NCBI GenBank assembly: GCA_021464245.1
Contig: JADCRB010000066.1
Location: 5,675,435 to 5,739,434, forward strand
Source: Carallia brachiata
Lineage: Eukaryota; Streptophyta; Magnoliopsida; Malpighiales; Rhizophoraceae
Direction: 5' to 3'
DNA length: 64,000 bases
Each line of letters opens with the position of its first letter. Position 1 is the first letter of the stretch. The translations under genes and the position numbers were made by a program. The notes beneath the pieces are model-generated. The model worked only from the letters and a program-made list of their open reading frames with translations. It was not told the origin of the DNA and did no database searches. Shown one piece after another: positions 21,780 to 32,045 of this stretch.

Positions 21780-22814
21780 TTGACACGAGAGGGCCAACAT
21801 CATCCGAGACGCCACTCTCCTCAGCAACTATGGCACTTAACTTATCCCGCTTCTGGCACTCCATGGCCCTGTGTGGTCCATTACAAATGAAACATCCCGA
21901 GTTAGTTTTGCCTTTACCTTATTCTTGGTTGACGGCTTTGCCTTTATCCTTGCCGCCACCGTTGTGCCTATCCTTCTTGCCTTCCTTCTTCTTCTTGCCC
22001 TTTTCTTTGGGCTGCTTCCCAGCATCAGAATCAGGAGACTTGTTGATCTGAAAAACAACTAAACTATCAGCCGCAGCCATCACTGAAGGAAGGTCCTTCA
22101 CACCTTGCCTTCTAAGCTCGAGTTGAGCCCAGGGTTGAAGATTGGATAGGAAGTTGAAAAGCTTGTCCTCATCCAACATGTTTCAGATGTCAAGCATCAA
22201 GGAATTGAATTCCTTCACGTAGTCACGCACCATGCCACTCTGCTTCAACTTCTTTAGGGACTCCCTCGCAACCCATGACGTGTTGCAGGGCTAAAACTAG
22301 TCCTTCAATTCCTTCTTTAGGCTCTCCCACGTCTTGATCTCAGGCCTGCCCGCACTTGCATCATCATCCAACTGATTCTGCCACCACAGGTTGGCATCCT
22401 TGGCTAGATACATGCTGGTCAGATTGACCTTCTCGTCGTCTGGCGCTCGGGCAACTTTGAAGTACTGCTCCATATTCGACAGAAAGTTCTCGATCTCTTT
22501 GGCATCCCTCGCTCCCTCCAAGGCTTTAGGCTCTAGCACCTTCATCTTGATCGAGCCCTCCACAACACCTCCACTTGGTTGAGAGGCTACAACCTTCTTC
22601 AGGATGGTTATCTCTCCTTCCATCTCATCAAGCCGAAAAGCTGTATTCTTAGAGGCCACCACCTCATGTTGCCGCTCCAGATCGATTATGTACTACTCAT
22701 GGAGCACTAACGTCGGGAACAAGGTGAAATTTGCATCCTCCGGAAGTTCACTGAGTACCTCAAAGGTTTAGCTACGCGCTCATGTACAGCATTAAGACCC
22801 GAACCACCTGCCAT
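21780..22814 (-). pseudogene. Gag of chromovirus D with zinc knuckle
   Basis: The start is the ATG at 22814 (MAGGS type). The N-terminal coiled-coil stretch (MVASKNTAFRLDEMEGEITILKKVV) is followed by the Gag core with FLSNMEQYFKVARAP and DANLWWQNQLDD. Near 22285-22300 the conserved KDQFLPCNTSW is interrupted by two stops, one of them CAG to TAG. The C-terminal part has PWAQLELRRQGVKDLPS, a lysine-rich stretch, a CAA-to-TAA stop near 21918, and the zinc knuckle at 21857-21894. It matches gag of A and B in length. Confidence 0.88.
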
Positions 22815-22829
22815 TGGTCGAACCTTTTT

Positions 22830-22841
22830 GCTCTGATACCA
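22830..22841 (-). other. Primer binding site, initiator tRNA-Met type (copy D)
   Basis: TGGTATCAGAGC on the minus strand, two bases from the 5' LTR end at 22844. Confidence 0.85.
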
Positions 22842-22843
22842 GC

Positions 22844-23675
22844 TGTCACTGGGCTAATTTTCTCACCAAAAATTTCGCTTTATGATGGCACTAGATCACG
22901 CTTAGTCTCATCCAACCGCACACACAACGATTTGCACAATAGAACTTTGTTAGTAGGCACACAACTCACACACTCAAAAGAGGCACAAGAGCATATACGG
23001 GAACCTTTCTCAACCCTTTATTGCTTAACTCAAGTAATACAAAGGAACAATCACTTGAACTCTCAACAGTGTTTCAATCTTTCTCTATGAGTGATTTCTC
23101 TTTCACTGAGTACAAATGACAACCCATAGGGTCTATATATACCTGACACCCCCAATTATCTAGGTCTTGGAGATAAAAATTATCTCCTCATGTTCTCATC
23201 CATGGCTCGATCCTGATAAGCCTTATGTCCCACGATCATCCATCACTTGATCTCGATTAGCCTTATCTACCCACGATCATTTGCCATGCATCATCTGATG
23301 AGCATTATCCCGATGCTCGACCAATAGGATAGAGCAACACCTACACGTCCCCACGTTCCACAAGTCGTCGGAGGCTCGGTGCCATGCAGTGCCATGCAGT
23401 ACCATGCAGACTTTGCCAAGACCTAGTCTTGTGTTTTGGGCCTCTTGGCCCAATCCCATGACCCATCTGATGGAGCCGACGAACATGTAGCCCAGCATCC
23501 TTTGTCCAATCCAAGTCTTGGTTCACACTAGGACCCGTATGTCGGCCCGTGCCTACGCTAACCCTCTCAGCTTTCACCTTGCCTTAGGGAGCACCCAGCC
23601 ACTCTAAAGTCCCATGCTAGGAATTGGTGCAAGGTGTCGCCATCTCCCACATGCCAAGTGTTGAAGGGGCTAATA
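22844..23675 (-). repeat. 5' LTR of chromovirus D (832 bp)
   Basis: On the minus strand it starts TATTAGCCCC at 23675 (the usual TG changed to TA) and ends CAGTGACA at 22844. A good TATA element (TATATATAG-like, 23132-23141) remains. It has lost one of the GATAAGGCTTATC blocks present in the LTR at 17447. It joins 18S rDNA directly at 23676 (GTAGG). Confidence 0.9.
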
Positions 23676-24020
23676 GTAGGCCTCTATCCTACCATCGAAA
23701 GTTGATGGGGTAGAAATTTGAATGATGCGTCGCTAGCATGTTGGCTGTGCGATCTGTCAAGTTATTATGAATCATCAGAGTAATGGGCAGGAGCCCATGT
23801 CGACCTTTTGTCTAATAAATGCATCCCTTCCAGAAGTCAGGGTTTGTTGGATGTATTAGCTCTAGAATTACTAGTTATCCGAGTAGTAGGTACCATCAAA
23901 CAAACTATAACTAATTTAATGTGTCATTCGCAGTTTCACAGTCTGAATTAGTTCATACTTACACATGCATGGCTTAATCTTTGAGACAAGCATATGACTA
24001 AAGGTAGGATCAACCAGGTA
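23676..24020 (-). rRNA. 18S rRNA 5' end (~345 nt), unit R2
   Basis: This is the reverse complement of the first ~345 nt of 18S, from TACCTGGTTGATCC at 24020 to the LTR insertion point at 23676. It contains several G-to-A and C-to-T changes and small deletions (for example TACTAGTTATCCGAG with bases missing). It is the downstream flank of the chromovirus insertion. Confidence 0.93.
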
Positions 24021-25412
24021 GCATTCCTTCACGATGCTCGTGACCGCACGCACGGCACGAACCCAACCAAATGGTAAGGGGCCGCAGATGATGAAACGGG
24101 CATGGCAGTCGTGCTATAGAGGGACAAAGGCTCCGTTCGAGCAAAGGTGGAGTGGAATGACAATTCCATTGCCTTAGTAATGTTCTGAATCTGATAGCAC
24201 GGCCGTCGAACCATGCACCAAAGCAACCGCAATCGGCATTCCAGGGACACGGGCGACGACATGAGGTCCGCCCCGCACCCCTGAGGCGGTGAAGGACGAG
24301 AAGGCACAAAACCATCACAACAATTTCTGAATTGGAAGGAACACAGCACAGGAACCGTTGTCTTTCACCTTAAGGCGGATTGGAAGCACTCGGGTGCAAG
24401 TTTGCAGAGGATCGGGAGCCGACAGTTTGACGCTCTAGTGTGGAGCCTGCAAGCCCTTTCAATCCCATCACCACTCATGCAATCGCGTACACTAGGCAAC
24501 AACCCCCTCAAGCATAACACACGCCCGCATGGCTTGATGAGCTGCAGGGAATGTGGAAGCGCCCGAGAGAATCGCTGCCGCGCACTGCTGAGCACGGGAG
24601 ATCGTACGTGAACTTTAACATTTTTCATGAGGAACAACCGTTGCATCGGCATAGGGGGCATCGAGCCATGATTGGGGGCACCTCGGGCCACCCCGCGTTG
24701 AATGAGGCAAGGGTGCAAGGCACAACACGCAACCATCGTTGGGAGTTCCTTCGGCACGACCAATTGGGTCATGGTTACCAATCAACCGCAGCGCGGCAAC
24801 GTGCGAGACGTTGCGTTGCTTCAGAACATTGGCTCCTGCAACATCAATTGAATGGTGGAACCGCGAGTAATCCCCCAATTTTGGTCAAGAACGGTGCCGT
24901 TGCACCCCGCTCCGCCCCTTGCAGAAGGGCATTTGGGCTTACCAAGTCACTGGGGTCAGCCCCAATGGCCAATGCTTATGCTTCGTTCGGGCCAAAAAAT
25001 GGAATCCTTGGCAACTAATTTCATCATTCGGCACCAATTTTCTGATTTTGGACATCATTTCCAACTTTGGGGCAAATTTTCATTTTTTGGGGCAAAAATC
25101 AGCAAATCGAGCCGAAAATGAAATTACCGGCAAAGAATTTCATCTCGGGACTGCTTTCTTTGGATTGGCAGTAGTTTTTCCTGGGTCGGGGCAAATTTTC
25201 ATTTTTTGGGACCAAAATCGGCGAACTGGGCCCCGCGTGACAGACCGAAGAGAGGGGCCTGGCGCGGTCGGGGTATCGGGGAATTTGTCCGCCGATCATT
25301 GGCACCAATCCTTTTCCATATGTGCATCATATCACCAACCTAGGTGCAAGCAACATCCCCCACAAGCCCACTACCTTGAAGCTAGCAATGCTAGTTTGGG
25401 GTGAGACATGCA
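24021..25412 (-). other. R2 external transcribed spacer (5' ETS)
   Basis: The ~1.4 kb next to the 18S 5' end begins with the same bases as the ETS of R1 (GCATTCCTTCACGATG). It has no protein-like reading frame of quality. Between about 24990 and 25230 it holds an AT-rich stretch with two copies of GGGGCAAATTTTCATTTTTTGGG (about 25071-25098 and 25189-25211) and GCAAATCGAGCCGAAAATG-type variants. The upstream limit is a guess set by the promoter candidate at 25413. Confidence 0.6.
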
Positions 25413-25427
25413 CCTCCCCTCTAAAGA
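25413..25427 (-). promoter_or_regulatory. Candidate RNA polymerase I start region
   Basis: The minus strand reads CTTTAGAGGGGAGGT. Plant Pol I start sites usually have TATATA followed by A/G and a run of G (TATATAAGGGGG type). The purine run fits and the spacing of about 1.4 kb to 18S is reasonable, but TATA is replaced by TCTTTA. It may be a decayed promoter or chance. Confidence 0.25.
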
Positions 25428-26479
25428 GCATTAGGGATTTTGGCCCTTTGGTAGGAGGACACATTGGAATGTATGAGTGGTCACACCCTCCCTAAAAAAT
25501 TGAATAGTTGGAGTTTTGAGCTGAAATTTTGAGGGAACAACGTCAAAAATGTAGTAGACCTTGGGACAAAATTTGAAAACTTTTCGGAAGCCGGAAATAT
25601 TTTTTTTTATTTTCGAAGCCAAAAAATACAGAAAATCGTAAAAGACAGAAAGAAGGGTTGAATTGCGCAAAATTTGTGTGGACCTCTAGAAAAATATGAG
25701 GAAAATTATGGTGCATGTGGTTGTTCATTTAGCCCAAAAACGGAGACCGATCGAGGGACGAGAATGAGAGCGGGGCGCCAAAGCAACCCGCTAGGCTTGC
25801 CCACGCGCCCGGTAGGCAGGCTGTGCGTGCCCGCGGCAGGCTAGACACGCAGCTCGCTGTGGGCATGCACTGGTAGGACTGCGCTCGCGGTAGGCCCGAC
25901 GCGCAGCACACTATGCGCGCTCGCTGGCGCCCACGGCGCGCTGCTTCCCCAAGCCCACAGAGCGCGCTGCTGGCCAAACGAGCACACGCGTGCAGGCGGG
26001 ACGAGCAGCCCGCAGCGCTCACGCGCTGCTCTCCCCAGCTTGCCGCGCGTGGTGCCGGCCAGACAAGCAGCGTGCGCCCGCTGCTCCTCCCAACCCGCTG
26101 CGCGCGCTGCTGGGCAAAGGAACTGCTGCCCCCAGCCCGCTGTTGGCCGGACGAGAAGCTCACTTTGAGTGCTGCCAGCCGTACGAGCAGCGCGCCAAGC
26201 ATGCGCTGCTTCCCCTAGCCCGTTCCATGTGCACTGCTCCCCCTAGTGTTGCAGCTGGGCGGACGAGCAGCACGTTGCACGCGCGATCTGTTGCTTCCTG
26301 CTGGCGGTGCGCGACGCATGCTGTTGGCCCAACGAGCGGCATACTGCCCGTGGCCCGACGCACTGTTAACCTCCTTCCCTTGCTCAGGTGCCTTCCTAGC
26401 TCTTTATTAACCTCCCGCGCGAGCAGAAACGTGTGCGGAGCATGCTTGCGGGCAACAACCTGTGCGGGGCTAAGCATGC
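25428..26479 (-). other. R2 intergenic spacer, promoter-distal part with GC-rich repeats
   Basis: The first ~300 bp are AT-rich (25480-25720, with runs of A and T). From about 25740 the sequence turns abruptly GC-rich, with many short degenerate repeats around GCTGCTGGCC and ACGAGCAGCGCGC at irregular spacing of about 50-60 bp to about 26350. The reading frames here (for example 172 codons at 25990-26508) are Ala/Arg/Cys-rich by-products of the composition. The same GC-rich type begins the IGS part of R1 near 12250. Confidence 0.65.
25900..26350. repeat. GC-rich short repeats in the IGS
   Basis: GCTGCTGGCC, GACGAGCAGC and GCGCGCTGCT recur more than ten times in both complementary forms, so parts can pair with each other. 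They resemble the small subrepeats found upstream of plant Pol I promoters. The unit length is not regular enough to state one value. Confidence 0.6.
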
Positions 26480-27560
26480 TCAGTGTCTATTCCTTGGCCG
26501 TTTTTTAAGCTCGCTCAGATGGCCAATGCCTTGGCTGATCTTCCCGTAGCCTCACTTGCTGATTTAACCGGTCGGTGCAAGGGAGTTGGTGCAAGGTGCC
26601 ATCAACTTTATCGTGCTCTTTGGACGAGGGACTAGGGCCTAACCTCCTCGCTGTCACCCCATACAACTGTCGAGTGTGTTGTGCGGCGCAATGGTTAGGG
26701 TGCCTACCCTGCTAACATCCTTTGCTAGCCTACCTCACTAGCCTCCCTAGCTAATCTCCCATGCTGGCAGCAGCATGTGTGGAGCCAAGCGAGCTCCGAG
26801 TCCATTCCTTTCTCATTTCGAATCCCCTTTTGGTGGCCAGTGCCTTGGCCGAAGTAAGCAACACCTTCCTTGCTGACATGCCTAGCCCATGTGCATGCCC
26901 ATTTGCCGAATTGTTGCAGGGTGCCAACAATACATTCCTTGGCCGTTTTCATGCGTTGGTCGATTTTCCCATCACCTTGCTTTCCGACAAGCCCAGCACA
27001 TGCCCATTCAACGAGTTGGTGCAAGTTGCCAGCAATCTATTCCTTGGTCGTTTTCATGTCGTGGCTGATTTTCCCGTCACCTTGCTTGCTGACATGCCCA
27101 GCACATACCCATTTAGCGAGTTGGTGCAAGTTGCCAACAATCCATTCCTTGGCCATTTTCAAGCCTTCTTCAGTGGCCAATGCCTTAGCCAATTTTCCCA
27201 TCACCTAGCTCGTGGACGTGCCCAGCCCATGTCCATGCCCATTCAACGAGAGCCGGTCCCACGTACCAACAATCCATTCCCTGGTCGGTTTCATGCCCCG
27301 GCCGATTTGCCCATCGCCTAGCTTGCTAACATGGCCAGCAAATGCCTATTCAATGAGTTGGTGTAAGCTGGCAACAATCCATTCATTGGCCTTTTTCAAG
27401 CCTTCTTCGGTGGCCAATGCCTTAGCCGATTTTCCCATCACCTTGCTTATGCCTAGCCCATGTCAACGCCCATGCCCATTCTACGAGTCCGTGAAATGTG
27501 CCAACAACTCTATCGGGCTCTTGGCTTGAGGGTCCAACACCTAACCTCCTTGGTGCTCTG
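26480..27560 (-). repeat. IGS subrepeats of ~105 and ~131 bp (R2)
   Basis: The anchor CAATCCATTCCTTGG (with variants) occurs at 26928, 27033, 27138, 27270, 27375 and 27505, spaced 105, 105, 132, 105 and 130 bp. An older, more diverged unit precedes them near 26490. These are the same two monomer types as in R1, with one short monomer duplicated. The reading frames over them (for example 186 codons at 26761-27321) follow the repeat and are not genes. Confidence 0.85.
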
Positions 27561-27724
27561 TGCAAGTGTGCTGCTGGGGGTTCCTCATTGCGGGCTTCCC
27601 CGAACACACTATGCAACTATCTAGCTTCTTGTGCGGGGCTCAACTTAGGGATTTCCAAGCCCGCACGCTAGCCTCCCCAGCCAGCTCAAGAAAAGTTGAA
27701 AAAGTGATTTGAGGGGAGAGGGTG
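27561..27724 (-). other. R2 spacer next to the 26S 3' end
   Basis: Non-repeated IGS (GCAAGTGTGCTGCTGGGGG through AAAAGTTGAAAAAGTG) that also flanks 26S in R1, R3 and R4. Termination of Pol I transcripts would be expected here; I see no motif I can name. Confidence 0.6.
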
Positions 27725-30618
27725 GGATGAATCAAAGCGACAAAGGGCTGACTCTCAGTGGATCGTGGCAGCAAGGCCACTCTACCACTTACAATACCCC
27801 GTCGCATATTTAAGTCGTTTGCAAAGGATTCCACCAGTCAATCGGCAGAAATTGCAATTCAAGGTGGTAGCCGTAACTCGTTCGCTATGGGTGCTTGACC
27901 CATGACACGTGCCTTTGGGGGCCATAGGGCCCCTACTGCGGGTCGGCCATCGAACAACGGGCGCACGTGTCGCATCTAGCCCGAATTCTGACTTAGAGGC
28001 GTTTAGTCATAATCTAGCGCACGGTAGCTTCGCGCCATTGGCTTTTCAACGTAACGCGATGACCAATTGTGGGAATCAACGTTGCTCTCGTACTGGGTTG
28101 GATTACTGTTGCGACGCCGTCATTAGTAGGGTAAAACTAACCTGTCTCACAACGGCCTAAACCCAGCTCACGTTCCCTATTGGTGGGTGAACAATCCAAC
28201 ACTTGGTGAATTCTGCTTCACAATGATAGGAAGAGCCAACATTGAAGGATCAAAAAGCAACATCGCTATGAACGCTTTGCTGCCACAAGCTAGTTATTCA
28301 CGGTTCATATTCGTACTGGACATCAGAATCAAACGAGCTTTTACCCTTTTGTTCCAAATGAGATTTATATTCTCGTAGAGCTCATCTTAGCACACCTGCG
28401 TTATCTTTTAACAGATGTGCCGCTCTAGCCAAACTCCCCACCTGACAATGTTTTTCGCCCGGATCGGCCTGCCAAACGGCCTTCATTCCAAAAGGAGGGG
28501 CAATGCCCCGCCTCCGATTCATAGAATAAGTAATATAACGTTAAAAGTAGTGGTATTTCTCTTTCACTGGGGGACCGGCTCCCACTTATCCTACACCTCT
28601 CAAGTCATTTCACAAAGTCGGACGAGAGTCAAGCTCAATAGGGTCTTCTTTCCCCGCTGATTCCGCCAAGCCCGTTCCCTTAGCTGTGGTTTCGCTGGAT
28701 AGTAGAAATGGACAGCGGGAATCTTGTTAATCCATTCATGCGCGTCACAAATTAGATGACTAGGCATTTTGCTACCATATGAGAGTCATAGTTCCTCCCG
28801 CCATTTAACCGCGCTTGGTTGAATTTCTTCACTTTGACATTTAGAGCACTAGGCAGAAATCACATTGCGTTAGCATCCGCAAGGACCATTGCAATGCTTT
28901 GTTTTAATTAAACAGTCAGATTCCCCTCGTCTGTACTAGTTCTGAGTCGACTGCTTGACGTCCCGGAAAGGGCCCCGGGGGGTCCGTACACTGTCCATCT
29001 ACCGGCCTGCACGCGGCGACCCGCTCTCGCCGCAGCAGCAGCTCGAGCAGTTTACAGACAGCAGACGGGTTCGGGACTGGGACCCGCGAGCCCAGACCTC
29101 ATAGCCAATCCTTTTCCCGAGGTTGCGGATCCATTTTGCCGACTTCCCTGGCATACATTGTTCCATTGACCAGACGATGTTCACCTTGGAGACCTGATGC
29201 AGTTATGAGTGCCACCGGGGGTGGTAGGCACTTTGTCCTTTAGATTTTCAAGGGCCGCCAGGGGCGCATTGGACACCGCGTGACGTGCAGTGCTATTCCA
29301 GCCGCTGGACCCTACCTCCAACTAAGTCGTTTTTCGAGTGGGCAGGCTGTTAAATAGAAAAGATAACTCTTCCCGAGGCCCCCGTCAACGTCTCCAGACT
29401 CCCTAACGTTGTCGACAGCTGCCGCCTCCCGGCTTAGGAATTTTAACCCGATCCCCTTTCGAAGCTTGCGTGCAGACGAGCTGTCGGACGGGCTTCCCCC
29501 GTCTCTTAGGATCGACTAACCCATGTGCAAGTGTCGTTCACATGGAACCTTTTCCCTCTTCGGCCTTCAAAGTTCTTATTTGAATATTTGCTACTACCAC
29601 CAAGATCTGCACTGATGGCCGCTCTGCCCCAGCTAGCGCCCAGGGTTTTTCAGTGACTACCGCACCCTCCTACTTGTCTGGGCTTGGCCCTTGCCCTGAC
29701 GGCTGGGTGTGGGTCGCGCATTTAGCGCCATCCATTTTCGGGGCTAGTTGATTTGGCAGGGGAGTTGTTACACACTCCTTAGCGGATTTCGACTTCCATG
29801 ACCACCGTCCTGCTGTCTTAATCGACCAACACCCTTTGTGGGATCCGGGTTAGCGCACTGTTGTGCATCGTAACCTGTCTTTCGATTCATCTCGTATCGC
29901 AAGTTTTGCTTACCAAAAATGGCCCACTTGGGGCTCTCGATTCCATCGCACGGCTCAACGGAGCAACCGCACTGTCCTACTTATTTAAACTTTGAGAATA
30001 GGTCGAGGGCGTTGTCCCCTCGATGCCTCTAATCATTGGCTTTACCCGATAGAACTAGCACCGAGCTCCAGCTATCCTGAGGGAAATTTCAGAGGGAACC
30101 AGCTACTAGATGGTTTGATTAGCCTTTCGCCCCTATAGCCAAGTCAGACGAACGATTTGCACGTCAATATCGCTGCGAGCCTCCACCAGAGTTTCCTCTG
30201 GCTTCGCCCCGCTCAGGCATAGTTCACCATCTTTCGTGTTCCGACAGGAATGCTCTCTTTCGAACCCTTCTCAGAAGATCAAGGTCAGTCGGTGGTGCAA
30301 CCCTCGAGGGGATCCCACCAAGTCAGCTTCCTTGTGCCTTGCGGGTTTACTCGCCCGTTGACTCGCACACATGTCAGACTCCTTGGTCCGTGGTTCAAGA
30401 CAGGTCGAATGGGGAGCCCGCAGGCCGATGCCTAGAGCGCGCAGTTGCCAAGGTACGTCGTGACAGCGTGTGCTGTGTCCACGATCGTGAGGGCGATGTA
30501 TCCTCAAGCGTTTCAAGGGCCCGGGCTTGGGACGCCCCGTAATCCACGTCGGTCCACGCCCCAAGCCGATCAGCGGACCGGCGAGGCGCATCGCCGTCCC
30601 CCTTCTGCTTCCCTCCCA

Positions 30619-30657
<39 letters not shown>

Positions 30658-31028
30658 GTTCATCTTTCCCTCGCGGTACTTGTTCGTTATCGGTCTCTCG
30701 CCCGCATTTAGCCTTAGATGGAATTTACTGCCTGATTGGGGCTACATTCAGAAACAACCCGACTTGCAGACAGCGTCTCGTTGTGCGACAGGGTCCGGGT
30801 ATGACGGGTCTCTCACCCTCTCTGGCACCCCCTTCCAGGGGACTTGGGCCCCATCCATCCCCGAGGATGCTTCTCCAGACTACAATTCGGACGCCGGGGG
30901 GGCCCAATTCTCAAGGTGGTCTGTTTCCAGTTCACTCGCTGTTACTAGGGAAATCCTCGTAAGTTTCTTTTCCTCTGCTTATTGATATGCTTAAACTCAG
31001 CGGGAGATCTTGCCTGACTTGGGGTTGC
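27725..31028 (-). rRNA. 26S rRNA, near full length but decayed (unit R2)
   Basis: This is the reverse complement of the whole 26S rRNA, from the 3' end near 27730 to the 5' end (GCATATCAATAAGC near 30985, first bases at about 31028), about 3.3 kb. It is the most complete copy and keeps the 110-nt segment (29540-29653) that R1 and R3 lack. About 70 nt are missing at about 28303, between the CCACAAGCTAGTTAT and CACGGTTCATATTCG blocks. The sarcin-ricin loop (28080-28094) is changed (AGAGCAACG instead of AGAGGAACCG). Such defects mean a pseudogene. Expected expression is none; homogenisation with active rDNA seems to have stopped. Confidence 0.94.
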
Positions 31029-31232
31029 AATACGAGAAAGGGTCGGGTTCGTAAGAGTTCGGAGCACCGACGCAGCCTCACGACACTGTGCCAGGGTCTC
31101 TCAACCAACGTTGTCGAGGTGAACGTCGTCGGGGACATGGTTTTTGGGCCAACCTCGATGCCGGGCACACGGAAGGCTATCTTCCGCCACCAAACGCAAC
31201 CCCATCAATTCAGGGGTGGGGTGGGCAATGTT
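31029..31232 (-). other. ITS2 (R2)
   Basis: About 204 bp between 26S and 5.8S, in the angiosperm size range. It starts after GGTTGCAATACGAG and ends before the GTGACACCTAGGCAG of 5.8S. It aligns with the ITS2 pieces of R3 and R4. Confidence 0.85.
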
Positions 31233-31394
31233 GTGTGACACCTAGGCAGACGTGCCATTGGCCAGAAGGTTTCATGCGCAACTTGCGTTCAAAGACTCGA
31301 TGGTTCGCGGGATTCTAAAATTCACACCAATTATCGCATTTCGGTACGTTCTTCATCAATGCGAGAGCTGAGATATCCATTGTTGTGAGTCGTT
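31233..31394 (-). rRNA. 5.8S rRNA (162 nt), decayed (R2)
   Basis: The minus strand holds the plant 5.8S from AACGACTCACAAC to GGTGTCAC. The plant-specific block around GAATTTTAGAATCCCGCG and GATGAAGAACGTA is recognisable, but several invariant bases are changed: GATGAAGAACGTACCGAA instead of GTAGCGAA, and ATTGATG instead of ATCGATG. Length is normal. Confidence 0.93.
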
Positions 31395-31590
31395 TAGATT
31401 CTCACTGCAGAGGTCCAATGCCCCGACCGCGCTCTGTTCCCTGGGAGATGGGGGATTGCCTTTCAATTTTTTATTTCCTTGGCTCCTGCGCTAGGGTTTT
31501 GTTGTTCGTACCGTGGGGGCAACCGACGCACGCCCCGCGTCGTGTGATGTTAACTTGTTGGCGGGTCGATCTGCTAGGTATAGGTTTTGA
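31395..31590 (-). other. ITS1 (R2)
   Basis: About 196 bp between 5.8S and the 18S 3' end. The conserved plant ITS1 processing motif (normally GGCGCCAAGGAA) is seen as GAGCCAAGGAA near 31478-31488 on the minus strand, so it is slightly degraded. Confidence 0.85.
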
Positions 31591-31631
31591 CAATGATCCT
31601 TCTGCAGGTTCACCAATGAAAACCTTGTTGT

Positions 31632-31663
<32 letters not shown>

Positions 31664-31833
31664 AGGACTTCTCGCGACGTTGCCGAAGTCGAACTGCCAA
31701 GGTCGTTGCGATCCGAACACTTCATCGAACCATTCAATCGGTAGGAACGACGGACGGTGTGTACAAAGGGCAAGGACGTAGTCAACGCGAGCTGATGACT
31801 TGCGCTTGCTAGGAATTCCTCTTTGAAGACCAA

Positions 31834-31879
<46 letters not shown>

Positions 31880-32045
31880 TCGGGCTTGTCGGCCAAGGCT
31901 ATAGACTCGTTGAATATATCAGTGTAGCGCGCGTGCAGCCCATAACATCTAAGGGCATCACAGACCTGTTATTGCCTCAAACTTCCTTGGCCTAGAAGGC
32001 ATAGTCCCTCTAAGAAGCTAGCCACAGAGGATCACCTCCGCATCT
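31591..32045 (-). rRNA. 18S rRNA 3' part (~455 nt), unit R2
   Basis: This is the reverse complement of the 18S 3' end, from GGATCATTG at 31591 to about position -455, where it joins copia sequence at CCTCCGCAT|CTAAGAG. The decoding-site flank normally reading GTCGTAACAAGGTTTCC is GTCACAACAAGGTTTTC here. A small block near 31685 (normally GGCGGTTCGCCGCC) is reshaped. Confidence 0.93.

Larger units (their letters stand above)
17447..23675 (-). mobile_element. Chromovirus copy D, complete end to end (~6.2 kb), defective
   Basis: This is the only copy with both LTRs: 5' LTR at 22844-23675 and 3' LTR at 17447-18326. Between them lie primer site, gag, protease, RT, RNase H, integrase, chromodomain and polypurine tract, in the order of Ty3/gypsy chromoviruses. 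The inner part is about 4.5 kb, normal for this group. All coding frames are broken, chiefly by CAG-to-TAG stops. The right LTR end sits in 18S rDNA with the target GTAGG. The two LTRs differ by about 48 bp in length and by many substitutions, so either the insertion is old or one LTR came by recombination. Confidence 0.93.

Noticed and set aside
24365..24781. 138-codon minus-strand frame in the ETS
   Set aside because: It has no recognisable domain, lies in the transcribed spacer next to 18S, and its start and end coincide with nothing.
25728..26508. Ala/Arg/Cys-rich frames of 157-172 codons in the GC-rich spacer
   Set aside because: They overlap on both strands, lie inside the rDNA intergenic spacer and reflect GC-rich short repeats.
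27725..31590. R2 as a functional 26S-5.8S unit
   Set aside because: It has a 70-nt deletion in a conserved part, a mutated sarcin-ricin loop, changed invariant 5.8S bases and no linked whole 18S.
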